From Pagrus major (Eukaryota > Chordata > Actinopteri > Spariformes > Sparidae), in the NCBI RefSeq assembly GCF_040436345.1, contig NC_133237.1, positions 23,007,749 to 23,071,748 of the forward strand: 64,000 bases of DNA, in the 5' to 3' direction. The notes below the pieces were generated by a model. That model was not told the origin of the DNA. It saw nothing but the letters and a program-made list of their open reading frames with translations, and ran no database searches. The position numbers and the translations under genes were made by a program. Below are positions 38,856 to 62,112 of the stretch, piece by piece. The stretch's first letter is position 1; each line of letters opens with the position of its first letter.

Positions 38856-40676
38856 CACTCGGTTTGGTGGAAGTTTTGTCGGTCTGGATACTCACTGCGA
38901 TTTGAGCAGTTTAAACAATACACACATGGCCCCAGCGCCGCTTCTCATTGGACGAGAGGGGGACGCATTCTCCATGACTACGACGTAATGGAGCGTGGGG
39001 GCGGGGCCACGGCTGTTTTCTCTGTATTCTACTCCAAACTGGATTTAAATGGTACAGATTTCTCAGCGTGGCCTTAAAAACAGTGGGCATATACCTTATT
39101 TCAGGGGTTCCCCAGTTAATGTGACAACAGCCAAGTAAAAAAAATAAAAAAATAAAAAACACGCTATTAAAAAGACAGTTGCACAGTTTTTTTAACCTAT
39201 GCTATAAGCAAGTTGGATTAGATATAAAGATTTGGACTATACATATGATTAAATAGCTATTTGATAACATCAACATCAGAATCAGACACTAGATAAATTA
39301 GATAGACACAGGGCACACGTACACATCTATAAATGCATCCAGCCATATGCATAACTTTAGTAATCATGTTTTATGTTGGTTTTGAATTATAAGATTATAA
39401 GATATGTGTATTTATTTGGATATGTGCTACTTTCATGGTTTTCCTGTTAAGTGTGTTTTGTATGATAAAGGCCCAGCCTTTCAGTCTTTTCTATTGGAAT
39501 AAAATAATAAAATATTACATAGTACATATTATTTTTCTTGTCATAGCCTTGGATGTAGAGGGGCTGATGTTGTGAAGTTACAGAAATCCTAAACAATCCT
39601 GGACTGTGGTAGCCTGTCTCAGCTGACTGATCAGTCTGTGTTGTTATTAAAGAATACAGAGACTCTGGTGTCTTTGGCAGTGGAGCATGCCTGATCCTCC
39701 AGGTCCAGAAAGGGACTCAAGGGGCCAGTGATAAAGCTATAAAAGCTGCTTGTTTATTGCTCAATGGAGACAGTAAGTCTGATGTTCCCAGAATGTATAA
39801 CAGCATCACAGTATGTAAGCAGTCACTGGGCATGTCCAGTGATACATTCCTCATATTAGCCTTTAGCCCTTTCCTTCAAACACATGGTGAGATGCTTGCA
39901 GCAGATCTGCTGTATTGACAGTGTAGTCGGTCGAATAATTTAGTCCAATTTTGGCACAGCAGTGTTCTTGTTGATGTTGAAGTCCATGTTTTATTTTTGC
40001 TCAAGCTTCTTTCTTTCCTAGTGGCACTTTAACACGCACCTTAAGAAGCCAGGACTTAACAGGGGAACGACTATTCAGTGGCCTGCTTGTGAATACTTAT
40101 GTATGAAGAGAGTAAGTTGTGCTTTGTTGAATACTGGACGTTTAGTAACACAGATCTGAAATCGCACATTCTGTAAAAACATTTTTATACTTTATGACAT
40201 CAATCTATTTCAAGCTTTCATGAAAGGGTATGTTAGAAATGGTTTATTAGATTTTATATTTGTTTCTTTTGGTTTATACAAAATCAACATATACTCAGAA
40301 AATTTACAAAACTTAAACATTAAGTGAAACATAGTAATCCCCCAACCTTACAGAAATTCTTAATACTTACTGTGATATATGCAAATCTATACTTTTTTAT
40401 AAGACGAAAGCTGACACCGACGGCTTAAAGTACCACCATACTTCTCAACAGCCAAGACAAAAATGCACTGATTGAGTTTATCATTGTATTAATATCACAT
40501 ATTAGAGGATAGCAGTGTGCTTATGTTAAAAACAAACCAGAAGTATAAAGACATCTATGTAAATGGAGGCAGCAGGCATTGCACAGCAGCAGACACATTA
40601 CTGGCTATACTGTGATATAAGGTTGCCATGGTAGCAAAATGTTGACATGTAGACGAGTCGATCTTCAGAGTTCTGA
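38856..40676. other. raver1-tyk2 intergenic space: raver1 promoter and tyk2 3' UTR
   Basis: Next to the raver1 start, 38.86-39.02 kb is CpG-rich and contains a GC-box-like GGGGGCGGGGCC at about 38997-39008, consistent with a CpG-type promoter. The half near tyk2 should hold its 3' UTR: minus-strand AATAAA signals occur at 40243-40248 and at two sites near 39.75-40.0 kb, and which is used cannot be told. No ICAM-type gene or any other coding exon is seen between the two genes. Confidence 0.5.
40243..40248 (-). terminator. tyk2: Candidate poly(A) signal for tyk2
   Basis: An AATAAA on the minus strand about 430 bp past the tyk2 stop codon. Further AATAAA hexamers follow near 39.99 and 39.76 kb, so use of this one is only a guess. 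Confidence 0.35.
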
Positions 40677-51036
<10,360 letters not shown>

Positions 51037-51061
51037 GATGGGGGGGGGGTCAGGCAAAACT
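51037..51061 (-). other. tyk2: tyk2 5' leader part of exon 2
   Basis: Between the acceptor (TGTCAG at 51062-51067 on the minus strand) and the ATG at 51034-51036 lie 25 bases that include a run of nine or ten C on the transcribed strand. The acceptor is inferred from the sequence and from the lack of an upstream in-frame start. Confidence 0.55.
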
Positions 51062-51064
51062 CTG

Positions 51065-51150
<86 letters not shown>
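51065..51150. repeat. (CA)n(GA)n compound microsatellite abutting a tyk2 splice acceptor
   Basis: CA repeats followed by an unbroken GA run of about 70 bp. On the transcribed strand this reads (TC)n(TG)n and ends directly in the CAG acceptor of the exon carrying the tyk2 start codon. Confidence 0.95.
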
Positions 51151-51151
<1 letters not shown>

Positions 51152-51585
51152 ATATGACTGTCAGGTTATGGAATCACGTAACATTACGCACGAAGGCCTA
51201 CGTAAAAACAAACGTAACAACACTTTGCGCTTCTCTCAAAAATTCGGTATTTCTCATTTTACACGATGATTACTTAAGGAAAATAAGTTTGTGGGTGAAG
51301 AATTGACGTTAAATATACAGAAACAACTTAAAACAAGTGACGTTATCAACGGACGTCAGGCCTTCCGGGGATTACACCATGTTTACGTTACACAATACAT
51401 CGCAAAAACAGAAACACACGTCTGTAATTGACCTCGTATAAATGTGTGTAAGACACACGGAGTGTTTCTCAACACGAGTCCTCGCATGCATTTCAGTGTA
51501 TCGGACGCCACGGAAAGAAAACACGTTACATAAACAAACATTACTGAAGGAATACCCCCTAAACTGTGACTCTTGTGAATCTTAC

Positions 51586-51770
51586 CGTTTAACGACGACT
51601 TTTTTGAAGATGTAGATTAAAAACCTGTCAGGCAGAGATGAACCGACAGTCAAGCTTCATAATGAGCGTATTTCCCCTTCGCCCACACTGTCAGCTCTTC
51701 TTGAGAGAGATGACAGACTGCTGCTGGCTGCGGCTTCCCGAAACCAACACGGTCACTCCCTCCTGCACAC
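51586..51770 (-). promoter_or_regulatory. tyk2: Probable tyk2 non-coding exon 1 and promoter
   Basis: A good donor, TTAAACG|gtaaga, at 51585/51586 on the minus strand and a CpG-containing upstream stretch fit an untranslated first exon spliced to the 51061 acceptor. TTCCCGAAACC at about 51735-51745 resembles a STAT- or IRF-type element, but a single short match is weak evidence. The transcription start cannot be placed, so the upper limit is arbitrary. Confidence 0.4.
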
Positions 51771-54700
51771 GCACGTATACATGGGCTGACCTTTCAAAAT
51801 AAACGTCAAAGACCGAAGATTGTAAAAAGCGATGAAAATAATTTGCACGTACACTACAGACTCAATTATGCAATGTATCATTGGTGTTTTGGAGGATTAA
51901 AAGAAAACGTATTTTTAGTTTATTCTCATATTTTATTTATGTCTCAACCTGCAATTCCACATTAGTGATTTTAATTTGTGAGTAAAGAAAAATATGTAGA
52001 GTTTAAAATTGCAGTAAATGGTGCCAGACATTCATGTTTTTTGTATTGATTTGAACGGTCAGGATAACAATTATTTTATCGCTATTAACAATATTTTTTG
52101 CACTAAAGCAGAAAGCAAACTTGAACACAATATTATAGGTCAAAGCAGCTATATCAACTACAGTCAACAACAGCAGGAAGACGAAGAGGAAAAGAAATTC
52201 CCCAGACTCCCTTAGAAAATCGCTCAATTTTGCGAGTTGTTGAGTAAGGAAACACTTTTCAAACTTTGTGAAGAGTTGTTTCTGACAAGTTCTGTATTAT
52301 TTGCGCATTCTTGTAAATTCGGCATATGTCATAGCCTCGTTTTAGGTGCTGCAGCCCCCTCAGCACCCGAAATTACCGCATCCATGATATTGTGTTAACA
52401 TATTACTTTGGTAAAAGTAAAAGTCACCCTTATGAATAGTACTTGAGTAAAAGTCTTAAAGTATCTGATTTTAAATGATCAATAATACATATATTTATAT
52501 GTATGTACATACTGTACATTATGGGTCAACCGATTATCAACCTTATCAAGTCCGACATTCAGCATTTTTCCAGTTATCAGAATCACTTAAGTCTTTTTTA
52601 ATCCAAGTAACGAGTATCTACAATTATCATTATTAAGAGCAAGAAAGTATCGAGCAGCAAAAAATGGAAATACAGGAAATTATTCAAGTAAATGTACTTA
52701 GTTACATTTCATCACCGCTCACATCGAAAATAAAATTCACAAACACAAAAGTTAATGCAATGTAATTCACCTGAGTAAATGTTATGATTTATATCTGCAA
52801 ATATTACCTCCCTCCATTTGTTTAACAGTTACTAGTTTCTGTGCAGATTATTGTTATTATATATATTAAAAAAAACATAATCATACAATTATAAAATTGT
52901 TATAAATACTCAACATACACTGTAAAAGGGCATAATGCAAACTGGACATTCTGCACGAGTATTTTTTACATCCTGGCTATTTAAGTAAGTTTCGTTATGA
53001 CAGCACTGTTTTTCACACGTTGGCATCGGTAGTTTCACGTGAAGAGAGGCTCGGAGTACTTCTTTTCACCACTGAATGTTTACCATCCATCATAAATCAT
53101 ACATATATGAGGATATATACAGATACATATTAACAAACCTTACCTCTGGGGCCCCTGGCATGAAATTCTGGCTGGCTGGGTGGTGGAACTGCACGTGGGT
53201 GGTGCTCCTCCTGTGTGGTAATCTCAATGTGAGGATGTTTCATTTTGATTGAAAATTTGTGGGCATCGGTTCATTGAATTCTCCCTTTTTTCTGTCTTTG
53301 AACCATCTGGATAAACACATTGAATTTGTGTTGTGGAAACTGCATCAATAACTTTTACTATCAACAACCACCCTTTGACTTGATATATGATGAAAACCAC
53401 AGGGGTGATTAACAATAAAACACTTAAATGGGAAGGGGTCATCATTCATTTATGATGTTCACTGGTTATTTTCTGTCTATAGAGAGGTTGAGCTGCCCTT
53501 CATTATTCATTTCGTTTGCAATGTGAGGTTGCCTTGTTATTACAGAGGCTTCCAGTCCTCATCATTTTAATACCCTCACACAAAAGCTTGGTGGAAAGTT
53601 TCCCATAGCCTCTGACAGTATATAGTCTTTCTAAGATAGATAATGCCTTTGTATGAGTTGTTTCACCCAATAGTTGTTTATTTGTATAAAGTCAGACCTC
53701 ACATCAGGCAATTTTCCAACCAACTCAAACCCTCTCCTTCAAAATAAAAGCATGGGAAGTGAAAGTAAAGCATCTAACCATACATTCAGGAGTGTGTCAC
53801 ATCACCTTAAAGGGCCCCATGACAGCAATCACTCACATGGCCTGCATGGACCCTTTTATCCACTGGGATTCTAGTTTAGATCAACTCAGGTCAATGTAAG
53901 ATATCAGTCATCCCCAAGCACTTCAAAGCTCACCTGTAGGACTCTTATTTCCATTTATATGCTTGAGGTTGGGCCATATAAAGTTTCAGTATAAGTGGTG
54001 CAAGTGTGAGAACTCATCCTCAGGCCAAAATCGATGGGTTTTAATGCTTAGATGGAGAGATATCTATTTTCCCACAGGACAACTGAATGTCTATGTGGAG
54101 CAACTGTCACTTGTAAATACCAAATGCTTCATTAGAAACCCCCTGCGTAGATGCACCAGCTTCATATTAAAAAGCAGTCATTACCATGGCTAAAGGTCTC
54201 ACGAATGGAACATTTTCCTGTGATTCTGTTATGACTCACATTTTTTACCTGTAACCGTATCATCTGAAGAGCATCTCACCCACACAGTGAGTTTTTAGAC
54301 ATAACCACAACACCCTGGTCTCGAGTTTTTGGATATAATTCAACCTTTAGTTAAGCAAGTTTGTAGAAAATGTCACTTTTGGGGAAATAACCATCTGATA
54401 CATCGGCTGATTAAGGCCAAAAAAGTCAAACAAAATCTTAAATTTGGAAATAACAAGAAAAATTCATTGTATGCACAACCGGAAAATGTATAGAATGTTG
54501 TATAGAAGGTTTTTCCACCATACAACAGCAAAACCAGACAAGCATGTGTGCACGTACACACTCGCAAAAACTGACAGGTGTATACAGGTAAATGTAAGAA
54601 GACAGCTTTAGTGATGTCCAAACAAATAAAAGACCTTAACACAAGCAGCAGTTTCTTTTCCAAGCAGGAATTACTGATGCATCACAGTTGTGCAGCAAGG

Positions 54701-54849
54701 TAAAAGCTAATCCCTTAAGTCTCGGCTAAATATTTTAGAGAAGTTATTTCATTGTTCCTTGATTGGCAAACTAGTCATACACATAGTGGAGTTGCAATAT
54801 AGCGGGTAAGTACATTTGCAGAAACAACAATTCATTTGATCAATGTTGG
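51771..54849. other. tyk2-cdc37 intergenic space
   Basis: About 3 kb without recognisable exons on either strand. It holds the family-L repeat at 52415-52720 and the cdc37 3' UTR at the upper end. No clear nearby poly(A) hexamer was picked out for cdc37; an AATAAA on the minus strand at 53677-53682 is more than 1 kb past the stop. Confidence 0.5.
52415..52720 (+). repeat. Dispersed repeat, copy 2 (family L)
   Basis: It contains AAAAGTAAAAGTCACCCTTA, ACTTGAGTAAAAGTCTTAAA and AGTTATCAGAATCACTT blocks shared in order with 15985-16225, and ends in AAATGTACTTAGTTACATTT. Confidence 0.6.
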
Positions 54850-57800
54850 TCATTCCTTCTTAGTTTCTTCCTCCCCCTGTTTCACTTCTTCATAGGTACC
54901 ATCTTCCTCTTTTTCATCTCCATCATCCGTCTTGGAGTTGGGGACCCAGAGACCCGACTCGATGCACCTTTTCATGTGAGCCTTCGCCTCCTAAATCATG
55001 CAAAACAACAACATTTACTTACAGGCCCAAAGAAGAACAAAAATACACATGTGAATCAGATAACTACACATTTTCGTAAATGAAATATGAGTCCCAGCAG
55101 ATTCAATTGGTCTAAAGAGACTGCTGTTTATTGGAAACAGATAAAAACAAAACTGTAAACTTGAACAAAGAAACCTACCGTTGGATCCATTTTGCTAATA
55201 ACTTCTTGTAACATTCCAATGTCCTTGTCATCAAAGCATTTCTGCATCTCCTGCAATTTAGAAGACATTTTGTGAGGGATTTTTTTACTAACAACAGAAG
55301 ATAAAGGAGAGTATTGACGCTTCATGAAAACAGCAGAACTTACAGCAGGCAGGGACTCGTACACGTCAACAGGATCGAGCCCTCCTGGTCCCAAACGCTT
55401 TTGTCGCTCCTCCTCCTCATATTCCTTCATGGCCTTTTCTATGCGGATCTTCGCCCTGCCCCGGACCCGCTCCTTAAATGATTCCAGCTCGTCATTGAAA
55501 GCATCCTGGTACTGCTGATCTGCGGTCTGTGAGAGGACACATCATTTGGTGAGTTTGGGGCTATACCATTGAGCATTAAATGAACATTTCAATGAATATT
55601 TGCATTTACTAGAGCGTTTCCAACACAGGAATTATTTGAGGAACTTGAGAAGTTAGAGTAAGTTAACACCACCTGAAATTGTGTTTTGTGATGTACTGGT
55701 GCAGCAAAGCAGGAGGGGGAAAAGGCTTGATATTTTCAACCAGAGAGGGCACAGAAGCACTCCAATGTGGTGTTAAGTTGCTCTTTAACCTGCGTTTTGA
55801 CTGCAGCAACCAAAGAACTATATTCAGAGCCAGTACATTTGTTCCAATTGTTAAAAAAGTCCCTGCTCTGGAGGTAGTACATTTTAATGATTCATAAACT
55901 AATGAGGCAGGAGAAAGAGTGAGACGATCAAGTGAATAAGAGAAATAATAGCAGTTGTTTCCTCAAGAAGAAATAAATAACCATAGACAGGTGGAGAAGA
56001 GCCAGTCATATTTTCTTTTCCATCTCTCTATGTCCCCATCTCATCCATTCATTCATTACAATCAACTCAAACATCATAGTCACGATAAAAATTAATACAA
56101 AGACAACAAGATGACAAGTTATTTCCTCATATGTGAAAATTAACAATTGTAGGGATGCACCGATTGTGAAATTCTAGGCTGGTACCTTTGTTTAAAATAA
56201 CAATTTGGTTGATACCCATGTTGTTTATTTTGTTTTTGTTATTTATAACCCTGTTTGTACCAAGTAAAAAAATAAATCTTCATTATAAAGAAGTGACTGA
56301 ACTGTTTTAAAGTCATTCACTCCTTAATTACACCATCTTTGAAATAGCACAAATTCAAACAAACAAATTTATGGAAAAACCTTCAATCTAACCTTCTTTC
56401 ACATGAAAAAGATTCTTTCCTTTTTCAAAACTGCTTCAAAAGCCTTTTTAGCTTGCTTTTAATCACCTACTCAGTGAGAAAAAAATGTCAGTACTATCAC
56501 AGCCTTACAAACTGGCAGGATGTCACGAGCCAGTAGCATGGCATGAATGTGCAAGCACAAAATTGATCTGACATAACAGATAAATGTCGGCTACTGCCAT
56601 TGGTGAATGTCATCTTACTTGCCGATTGGGTGATAGCAGTCAACAAAGTGAATATCTTCTGATATTGATGTTTGTCTGATTAATCAATGCATCCCTAAAC
56701 AAATGCATATCAAATGCTGTTTTTGTAAGAATAATTTGCCTTGTACTTCTGATTCTAAGGAAACACAAATAAGAGTGTTTAGTTCCTCTGTTTCTATTTA
56801 GATTTTGTAGCATCCAAACACAGTTAGTCACCTTAATCTTGGCAAAAAATTGACGAAAGCAGCCGCGGGGGTCCACCTTGAGGCTTTTTGCCAACTCTAG
56901 AATGAACTGCATGACGATGGTCTGATGAGCCACTTGTTCCATCAAAGCGTGTTTCTAAAAAAAAAGGGAAGAATTTTTTGAGAAATATACAAATTTTAAA
57001 AAAGTAGAGAAGTTGTGGCAAAAAAAGACGATCCCTGAGTTATAGCCCATGAAACTAACTTAACAGTATATCTTAATATGCAGGCAATGTATGTATGAAT
57101 GTAACAGTGTTTACCTCCTCAACTTCAAGGTCAATGCACATGATGACCAGGTAGTTGGCAGTCTCTTCACATACTAGATGAGGGTTGTCAGAGAGGTACT
57201 TTTGGCTGTCATCCCAACGTCGCAACATGCCTACAGTACAGACAGCAATGAAGGTCAATCTCTACTTTCACTTCCTTTACCCTCTAACATACAGTAAATA
57301 ACAAGTTGTCAGTTATCCTTACCGAAATGTTTGATTTGCTTCTCATTTTTCTCCACAAAGGTTTTATGCTTTTTCTCCTTCTCTTCTTCAGTCTCCTCAG
57401 AAGAATCAGGGATGACATTAACAATGCTCTGTGGAGGACAGGGAGTGGCAGAGAATAATTATTACAGACTATGTCTCAAGGCCCGTAGAGAATGTCATTT
57501 CAGACATCACTGAAAATGAGAGGCATAAGAAGAAGTAATTAGTATGGGAAAAATTGAGAAGAATCTTTGGGTTACATTTCAAGATAATTAGTCTGTGTAT
57601 TAATGTGTGACCCACTGCTACTCCTCCAGTCACATACCCATTTTCAAGTCATCACTTTTGTATAATAAATGATACAGTAATTCCATGTGGCAGCCAAAAC
57701 ATGCAGTGGTGCCATTAAATATAACAGTGGCACTAGCCACCTTTCTACATAATTCGCTTGAGGCAAGCAAAAAACATTCCTTATCATGATAGAAAGTAAT

Positions 57801-59975
57801 GCTACTTCTGAGAGGACTAGCTACACAACCAATGCACTGTTATTCTGCTAGTGAGAATGTGTAACTTGCAAGACATCACGTTTATACCTTTGAGAATCAT
57901 TAAGGTCCACCCAGAAAAAAACATAAGCCCAAATTTAAGGTTATAAAGGGCTTTATATTTTAATATCCAACAAATTCCAAACCAAAATAAACCAAAACCA
58001 ACAGTCAATGTGTCTGAGCATGTATTGATTTACAGCCAAAGCCCGATGAAGCTTATTCCTCAGTGCCACAGAACTCTGTCATCTAAAACACACTGAACAC
58101 AACAAGAGTAGTTTATTCCTCTCAGTCGTGTAAACACAAAACTGCCTCCCTGAGTATGCTCAGTAATGTCTGTCAAACACAAAGCTTCTGTCCAGTGATC
58201 ACAGGGATACAGCATTGTAAACTGACAATGTTCACTGTAAAGAAGAAATGTGTTGCTCAACTGAACAGTGTAGCTTATTCAAGCAGTTTTAAGACAGAAA
58301 GGGAGTTCTATGCAGAAAAGGAATAAGCTATATCAGTCTCTGCGTACACCAATTTTACTTGTTATCAGGATAAATTCATTGTTGGTTGTGTTTTCTCTAA
58401 AGAATTGGCAGATAATACGAAGATAAAATAATGCCAGTGCTAATTTCTAACCATTGATTTGCCTGTTATAATTTCCCTATTACAATCTCCTGGCTGATTG
58501 TGTTTAACAGGTAAACAGTGTTTACCTGATGTTGAACTTTAATTATGATGATGCCAATCATGTATCATCACCATTGATGCAAATTTTAGAAAATACATTA
58601 CAGGATTATTTCCTGGGTGTATACATGTTTGTGTATAAAACCTGTATTTATGTTCTTTGCTTTGCTGTGTGGCATTAAGGAGTTACAAAATTTCATTTCG
58701 TTATGCACACCAGTGCTGTTGAATTCTGTTATAGGGCTGCGTTGTATTACAGCAGGTGAAAACTATCACCCTGCGATACCGATTCAAAAGCAGTCTTGTT
58801 TGTCACATTAAGTTTACAACAGGCGGTGCTGGATTTGTGAGGCTGATACTGATATTGATATTTGGGAGTCTAACATATTTGAAATATCAGCAAATGCTAA
58901 TTTTTAAATAAACACCTAACATACTCGAACAACCTTGATGTGGATCCGTTAATAATGTATGACCATAGCACATACTAAGTGGGACACTTCACAATGTAAA
59001 AATCCACTTGACATCCACTCTGGTGATGAAGACAAACATAATTTGGCATGTTTGGCCTGACCGATGTGTAGTCTTCCACTAAGGTGTACCAATAACCAAG
59101 GCAACATCATTCACTGTTGCATAGTGTGAGGTAAATTGCTCTCTTGCCCTACAAACACTCAAAGAAGGGCTTTGGGTGTGGGTCCAGAGCCCTTCATTTT
59201 GAAGCAGCCCCACCTTGCTGAAGCCATCCTTGCTGAGCGTATCTACATTCCATGGCATCTTCTTCTCATCTCGGTTGTGCTCATCCACCTTCTTCTCCCA
59301 CTCCCGCTCCTCTTTTTTCAGTTTCTTCTCCTCAGCCTGGGCTTTGATCAGCTCTGCTTTGGCATCATCCGATTTTGAAATGGACAGCTCTTGAACTTTC
59401 TTCTGTGCCTCTGCAACCTTACGTCGGCATTCACGCAGTGTCTTATTCATTTCTTCACCTCTTTTGTTAAAGTCTTCCATCCGCTCCACACGTGCCTGAA
59501 GTACAGGTAACACAACATCTGTCACTCACAACCACAAACCACAGTTTCATTCACGTCCACCATCGTCTTTAATTATGTATCAATAGGTTTCGGGCTATCT
59601 GAAATACATTTGGTATTACAAAGTATTTTACTATAGTGGAGCTATACACTCTACCACTTGTTTTCTCAGATGTGGAGCTACTTACAAAAAAAACAAAAGA
59701 AGTTGTAAGTGCTTACATACTCGAATATAATCATTTGTAAATGTTTTCAGCACCAAAGTGAGCACAGGAAACGATTAGCTGCTAGCTAAAGCTAACGCCT
59801 GCAGTGTAATCAGTGCACCACACATATAACGTTAAACATCTTTAAATCTTGAGCCTTAAATTTGTACCTGGTGTCTCCATCTGAAGAGGCTGGGTGTGTC
59901 GATGTTTGGGTGGGTGTCATCTTCATCGTCTGACACCTCAATGTGGTCCCACACGCTGTAGTCTATCCTGGACAT
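54850..59975 (-). CDS. cdc37: HSP90 co-chaperone Cdc37
   Basis: Cytosolic co-chaperone that delivers protein kinases to HSP90. Coding exons from the start: 59868-59975, 59214-59495, 57323-57428, 57115-57230, 56832-56954, 55344-55526, 55179-55250, 54850-54990. All borders are GT-AG and phases agree, giving 376 aa (human 378). The N-terminus [19 protein letters not shown] includes Ser15, matching the CK2-phosphorylated Ser13 of human. A Lys/Glu-rich coiled coil runs over about residues 37-115, then [15 protein letters not shown]. The HSP90-binding middle domain, about 145-285, has [16 protein letters not shown] and [30 protein letters not shown] follows, and the acidic C-terminus is shorter than in human. 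Its start has one extra residue compared with the human MVDYSVW. CRE and heat-shock-like motifs lie about 230-290 bp upstream. Identity is very sure and the gene looks intact. Confidence 0.97.
56150..56697. repeat. MITE with perfect TAGGGATGCA / TGCATCCCTA ends (family B)
   Basis: The termini TAGGGATGCA and TGCATCCCTA are exact 10-bp inverted repeats 548 bp apart, and GATTGTGAAAT / TCTGATTAATCA-type sequences continue a weaker pairing. It lies in the cdc37 intron between the 57115-57230/56832-56954 exons and the 55344-55526 exon. It is a non-coding DNA-transposon derivative. Confidence 0.75.
58830..58990. repeat. Diverged dispersed repeat in cdc37 intron 2 (family K-related)
   Basis: GAGGCTGATACTGATATTGA and TTTGGGAGTCTAACAT resemble the opening blocks of the repeats at 14166 and 35888. 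Similarity is limited to this part. Confidence 0.35.
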
Positions 59976-60300
59976 TATGCCACCTAGAACCTAACGTAAA
60001 CAACGTTAGCTTGGAATATGTCTCTGAGGCTAAGTTACTGGGCTAAACGAAGCTAACCCGAAACCCTCAATCAAAAAAGCATACAACACAAGAACGGTGT
60101 TTGTTTCAGAAATGCGTATTTGTGTTCTCTACAGCGGATGGATGAGTTTAACCGGGACAAACTCGGGTAAACCTACCGAGCGTGTGCTAGCATGAGACCG
60201 CTACAGAATTCTAGAAAGATTTGCTGCTGCAAGTTTCCGCTTGACGTCAGTACGTCACTACGTCACACAGACGTACGACGCCGGAAGCTGGAAAAGACGA
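59976..60300 (-). promoter_or_regulatory. cdc37: cdc37 promoter region with CRE cluster and heat-shock-like element
   Basis: Directly upstream of the cdc37 ATG. It contains a perfect palindromic TGACGTCA at 60242-60249, two TACGTCA half sites at 60251-60257 and 60259-60265, an ETS-like CCGGAAG at about 60280-60286, and TTCTAGAA (with GAATTC overlapping) at 60206-60216, which fits an inverted nGAAn heat-shock unit. Factor binding is inferred from motif resemblance only. Confidence 0.5.
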
Positions 60301-62112
60301 GCTTTTCACCTTCATATCAAAAATAAAAGTTCATTTTCTAGCTTTGTAAATTATTTTAAAAATAAATACGTAGTTGATTTCTTCTTCTTTGATAAAATTG
60401 TTATAATCTATGCATTCTTATTAATTAATGTATCTTCACTTTTATATGTTTTTAGGATATTTTTTTGTTTTATAAAACCTCCCTGGCATATGTTAATATG
60501 CTTTGCTTATGTGGCAATGCAGTATTACAAATACAGTTCTCGATTCTCAAACAATTGTACTCCTTCATACAAGAAACGGCTGTATTGAAAACATTTTCTC
60601 TGTTGATTCTACTTTTTTGTTTACTTATTAGACAGAGAAGGGAATAAAATAAAAACAATTACTTGTGCTTTTAAAGTTAATGACGAATGCAGATCTACAT
60701 CCAAATACATTTGTTGCACTCAAGAATTCATTTATGAAAATGAAAAAAAAAAAGTATTTCCCTTCAAGGGACTTGCCCTCGAACTTCTCAAGCATGCAAT
60801 AGTAAAAACTGATGATACTTTGTATGTGTAAAGTCTGACTGGCCATTAATGTGATAAGTTTATTATTATTTTTTTTATTACTGAATGTTATTTGGAAATG
60901 TGGATGTTGAAAAAGATATTTCGAGGACAACACATTGACATACATACATGATTTTACAGTCAATAGGCTCAATTTCTTCTTAACATCAGTCCAGCAATCC
61001 AGAGCTTCTTTATAGACAATAAGCTGCCTGAGTTTGACATACAGCAATCACACAGATAACTTCTCAGTAAAAGAGACTGTACCAGCTTTTTCAGAAACAA
61101 CACATTCAGCAGTAATATGGTGAATGCCAATTCAGACCAACTGTTTCCTGCTCATGATGATTTGCACTTGTGGTATTTTTTTTTAATTCCATTTCCTTTC
61201 CTGAGAAGCTCTGTAAAAACGTTTTTTTTCCCCCAAAAAAACATTTATTCAGCATTTTTTAAAATAGCAAACTGCTGTTACTATTGTTTCACACATCTCA
61301 TCGTATTTCCAAGCAGCAAACTTTAACAGGGAGAAAATAAATAAACATAAAATATGTTTGAGATCTGAAAACAAAAGCTGAAATGGCTCAATTATTATCT
61401 CCAATCACAAAATTCAATGTATCACTCAATTAACTTTTTATTTTATCATATAATTTTCCCTTTGCATATACAAATTAGTCTCTTACAAACTAACACCAGG
61501 TCACCAGACTCAACTGTACTAATGAGAATAACAGCAGCGTAATTTGTCCAGCCACAACAGCTGAGCTGTACACACATTCACACAGTATATCGTGACTATG
61601 TATACAGTCTCTGGGTCTAATCGGCCACAAATAACTGCAATCCTCTCTGTAGGTTGACCGTAGAAGAGCAGGGGCTTTAACAGATAATATCTGCAACATG
61701 ACTGTCTCTGAAGCTGGGTGCTGACATGCACAAACATGTGCCTCATACCTGATAACAGGGTGTGGACTCACATAAAAGCGGCAGTGAAAAAATCAGTTGA
61801 ACTTCCCTTGACGAAATAATACATTTGAAAGGTGACTGTGCCTGAGAGGTGTGACATTGAGACTTGTAATTCAAAACATTAATATTTGTCTCACTCCATT
61901 TGCTGTGGGTGTGTCTGCTCCAGGTAATATCTGCAATCACATTCAAAATTAAATAATAAAGATAAATAAATCCTAGTTTAAGGCGTTTGTACACATTCAT
62001 CTTCCAAAGTTTGCACAAACAACTCAGTCCACTGCCCTGCTGCAATAGTGTTACAGTTAATAAAACACAATGTTTCAACCATTACTCCTATCTTCAGCAT
62101 CCCACAAGGGAG
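60301..62112. other. cdc37-cmc4 intergenic space
   Basis: AT-rich, with runs of A and T and only chance ORFs. The upper end must contain the cmc4 3' UTR; minus-strand AATAAA-like hexamers occur in the AT-rich 61.4-62.0 kb part, but none stands out. No exon was recognised on either strand. Confidence 0.45.

Noticed and set aside
38856-38858. Start of raver1 one codon upstream (Met-Met)
   Set aside because: That codon is GTG, not ATG; the true ATG is at 38853-38855.
60241-60588. 115-residue plus-strand ORF that would make the cdc37 promoter bidirectional
   Set aside because: AT-rich, Phe/Lys/Tyr-biased and without any family match; there are no signs of splicing.
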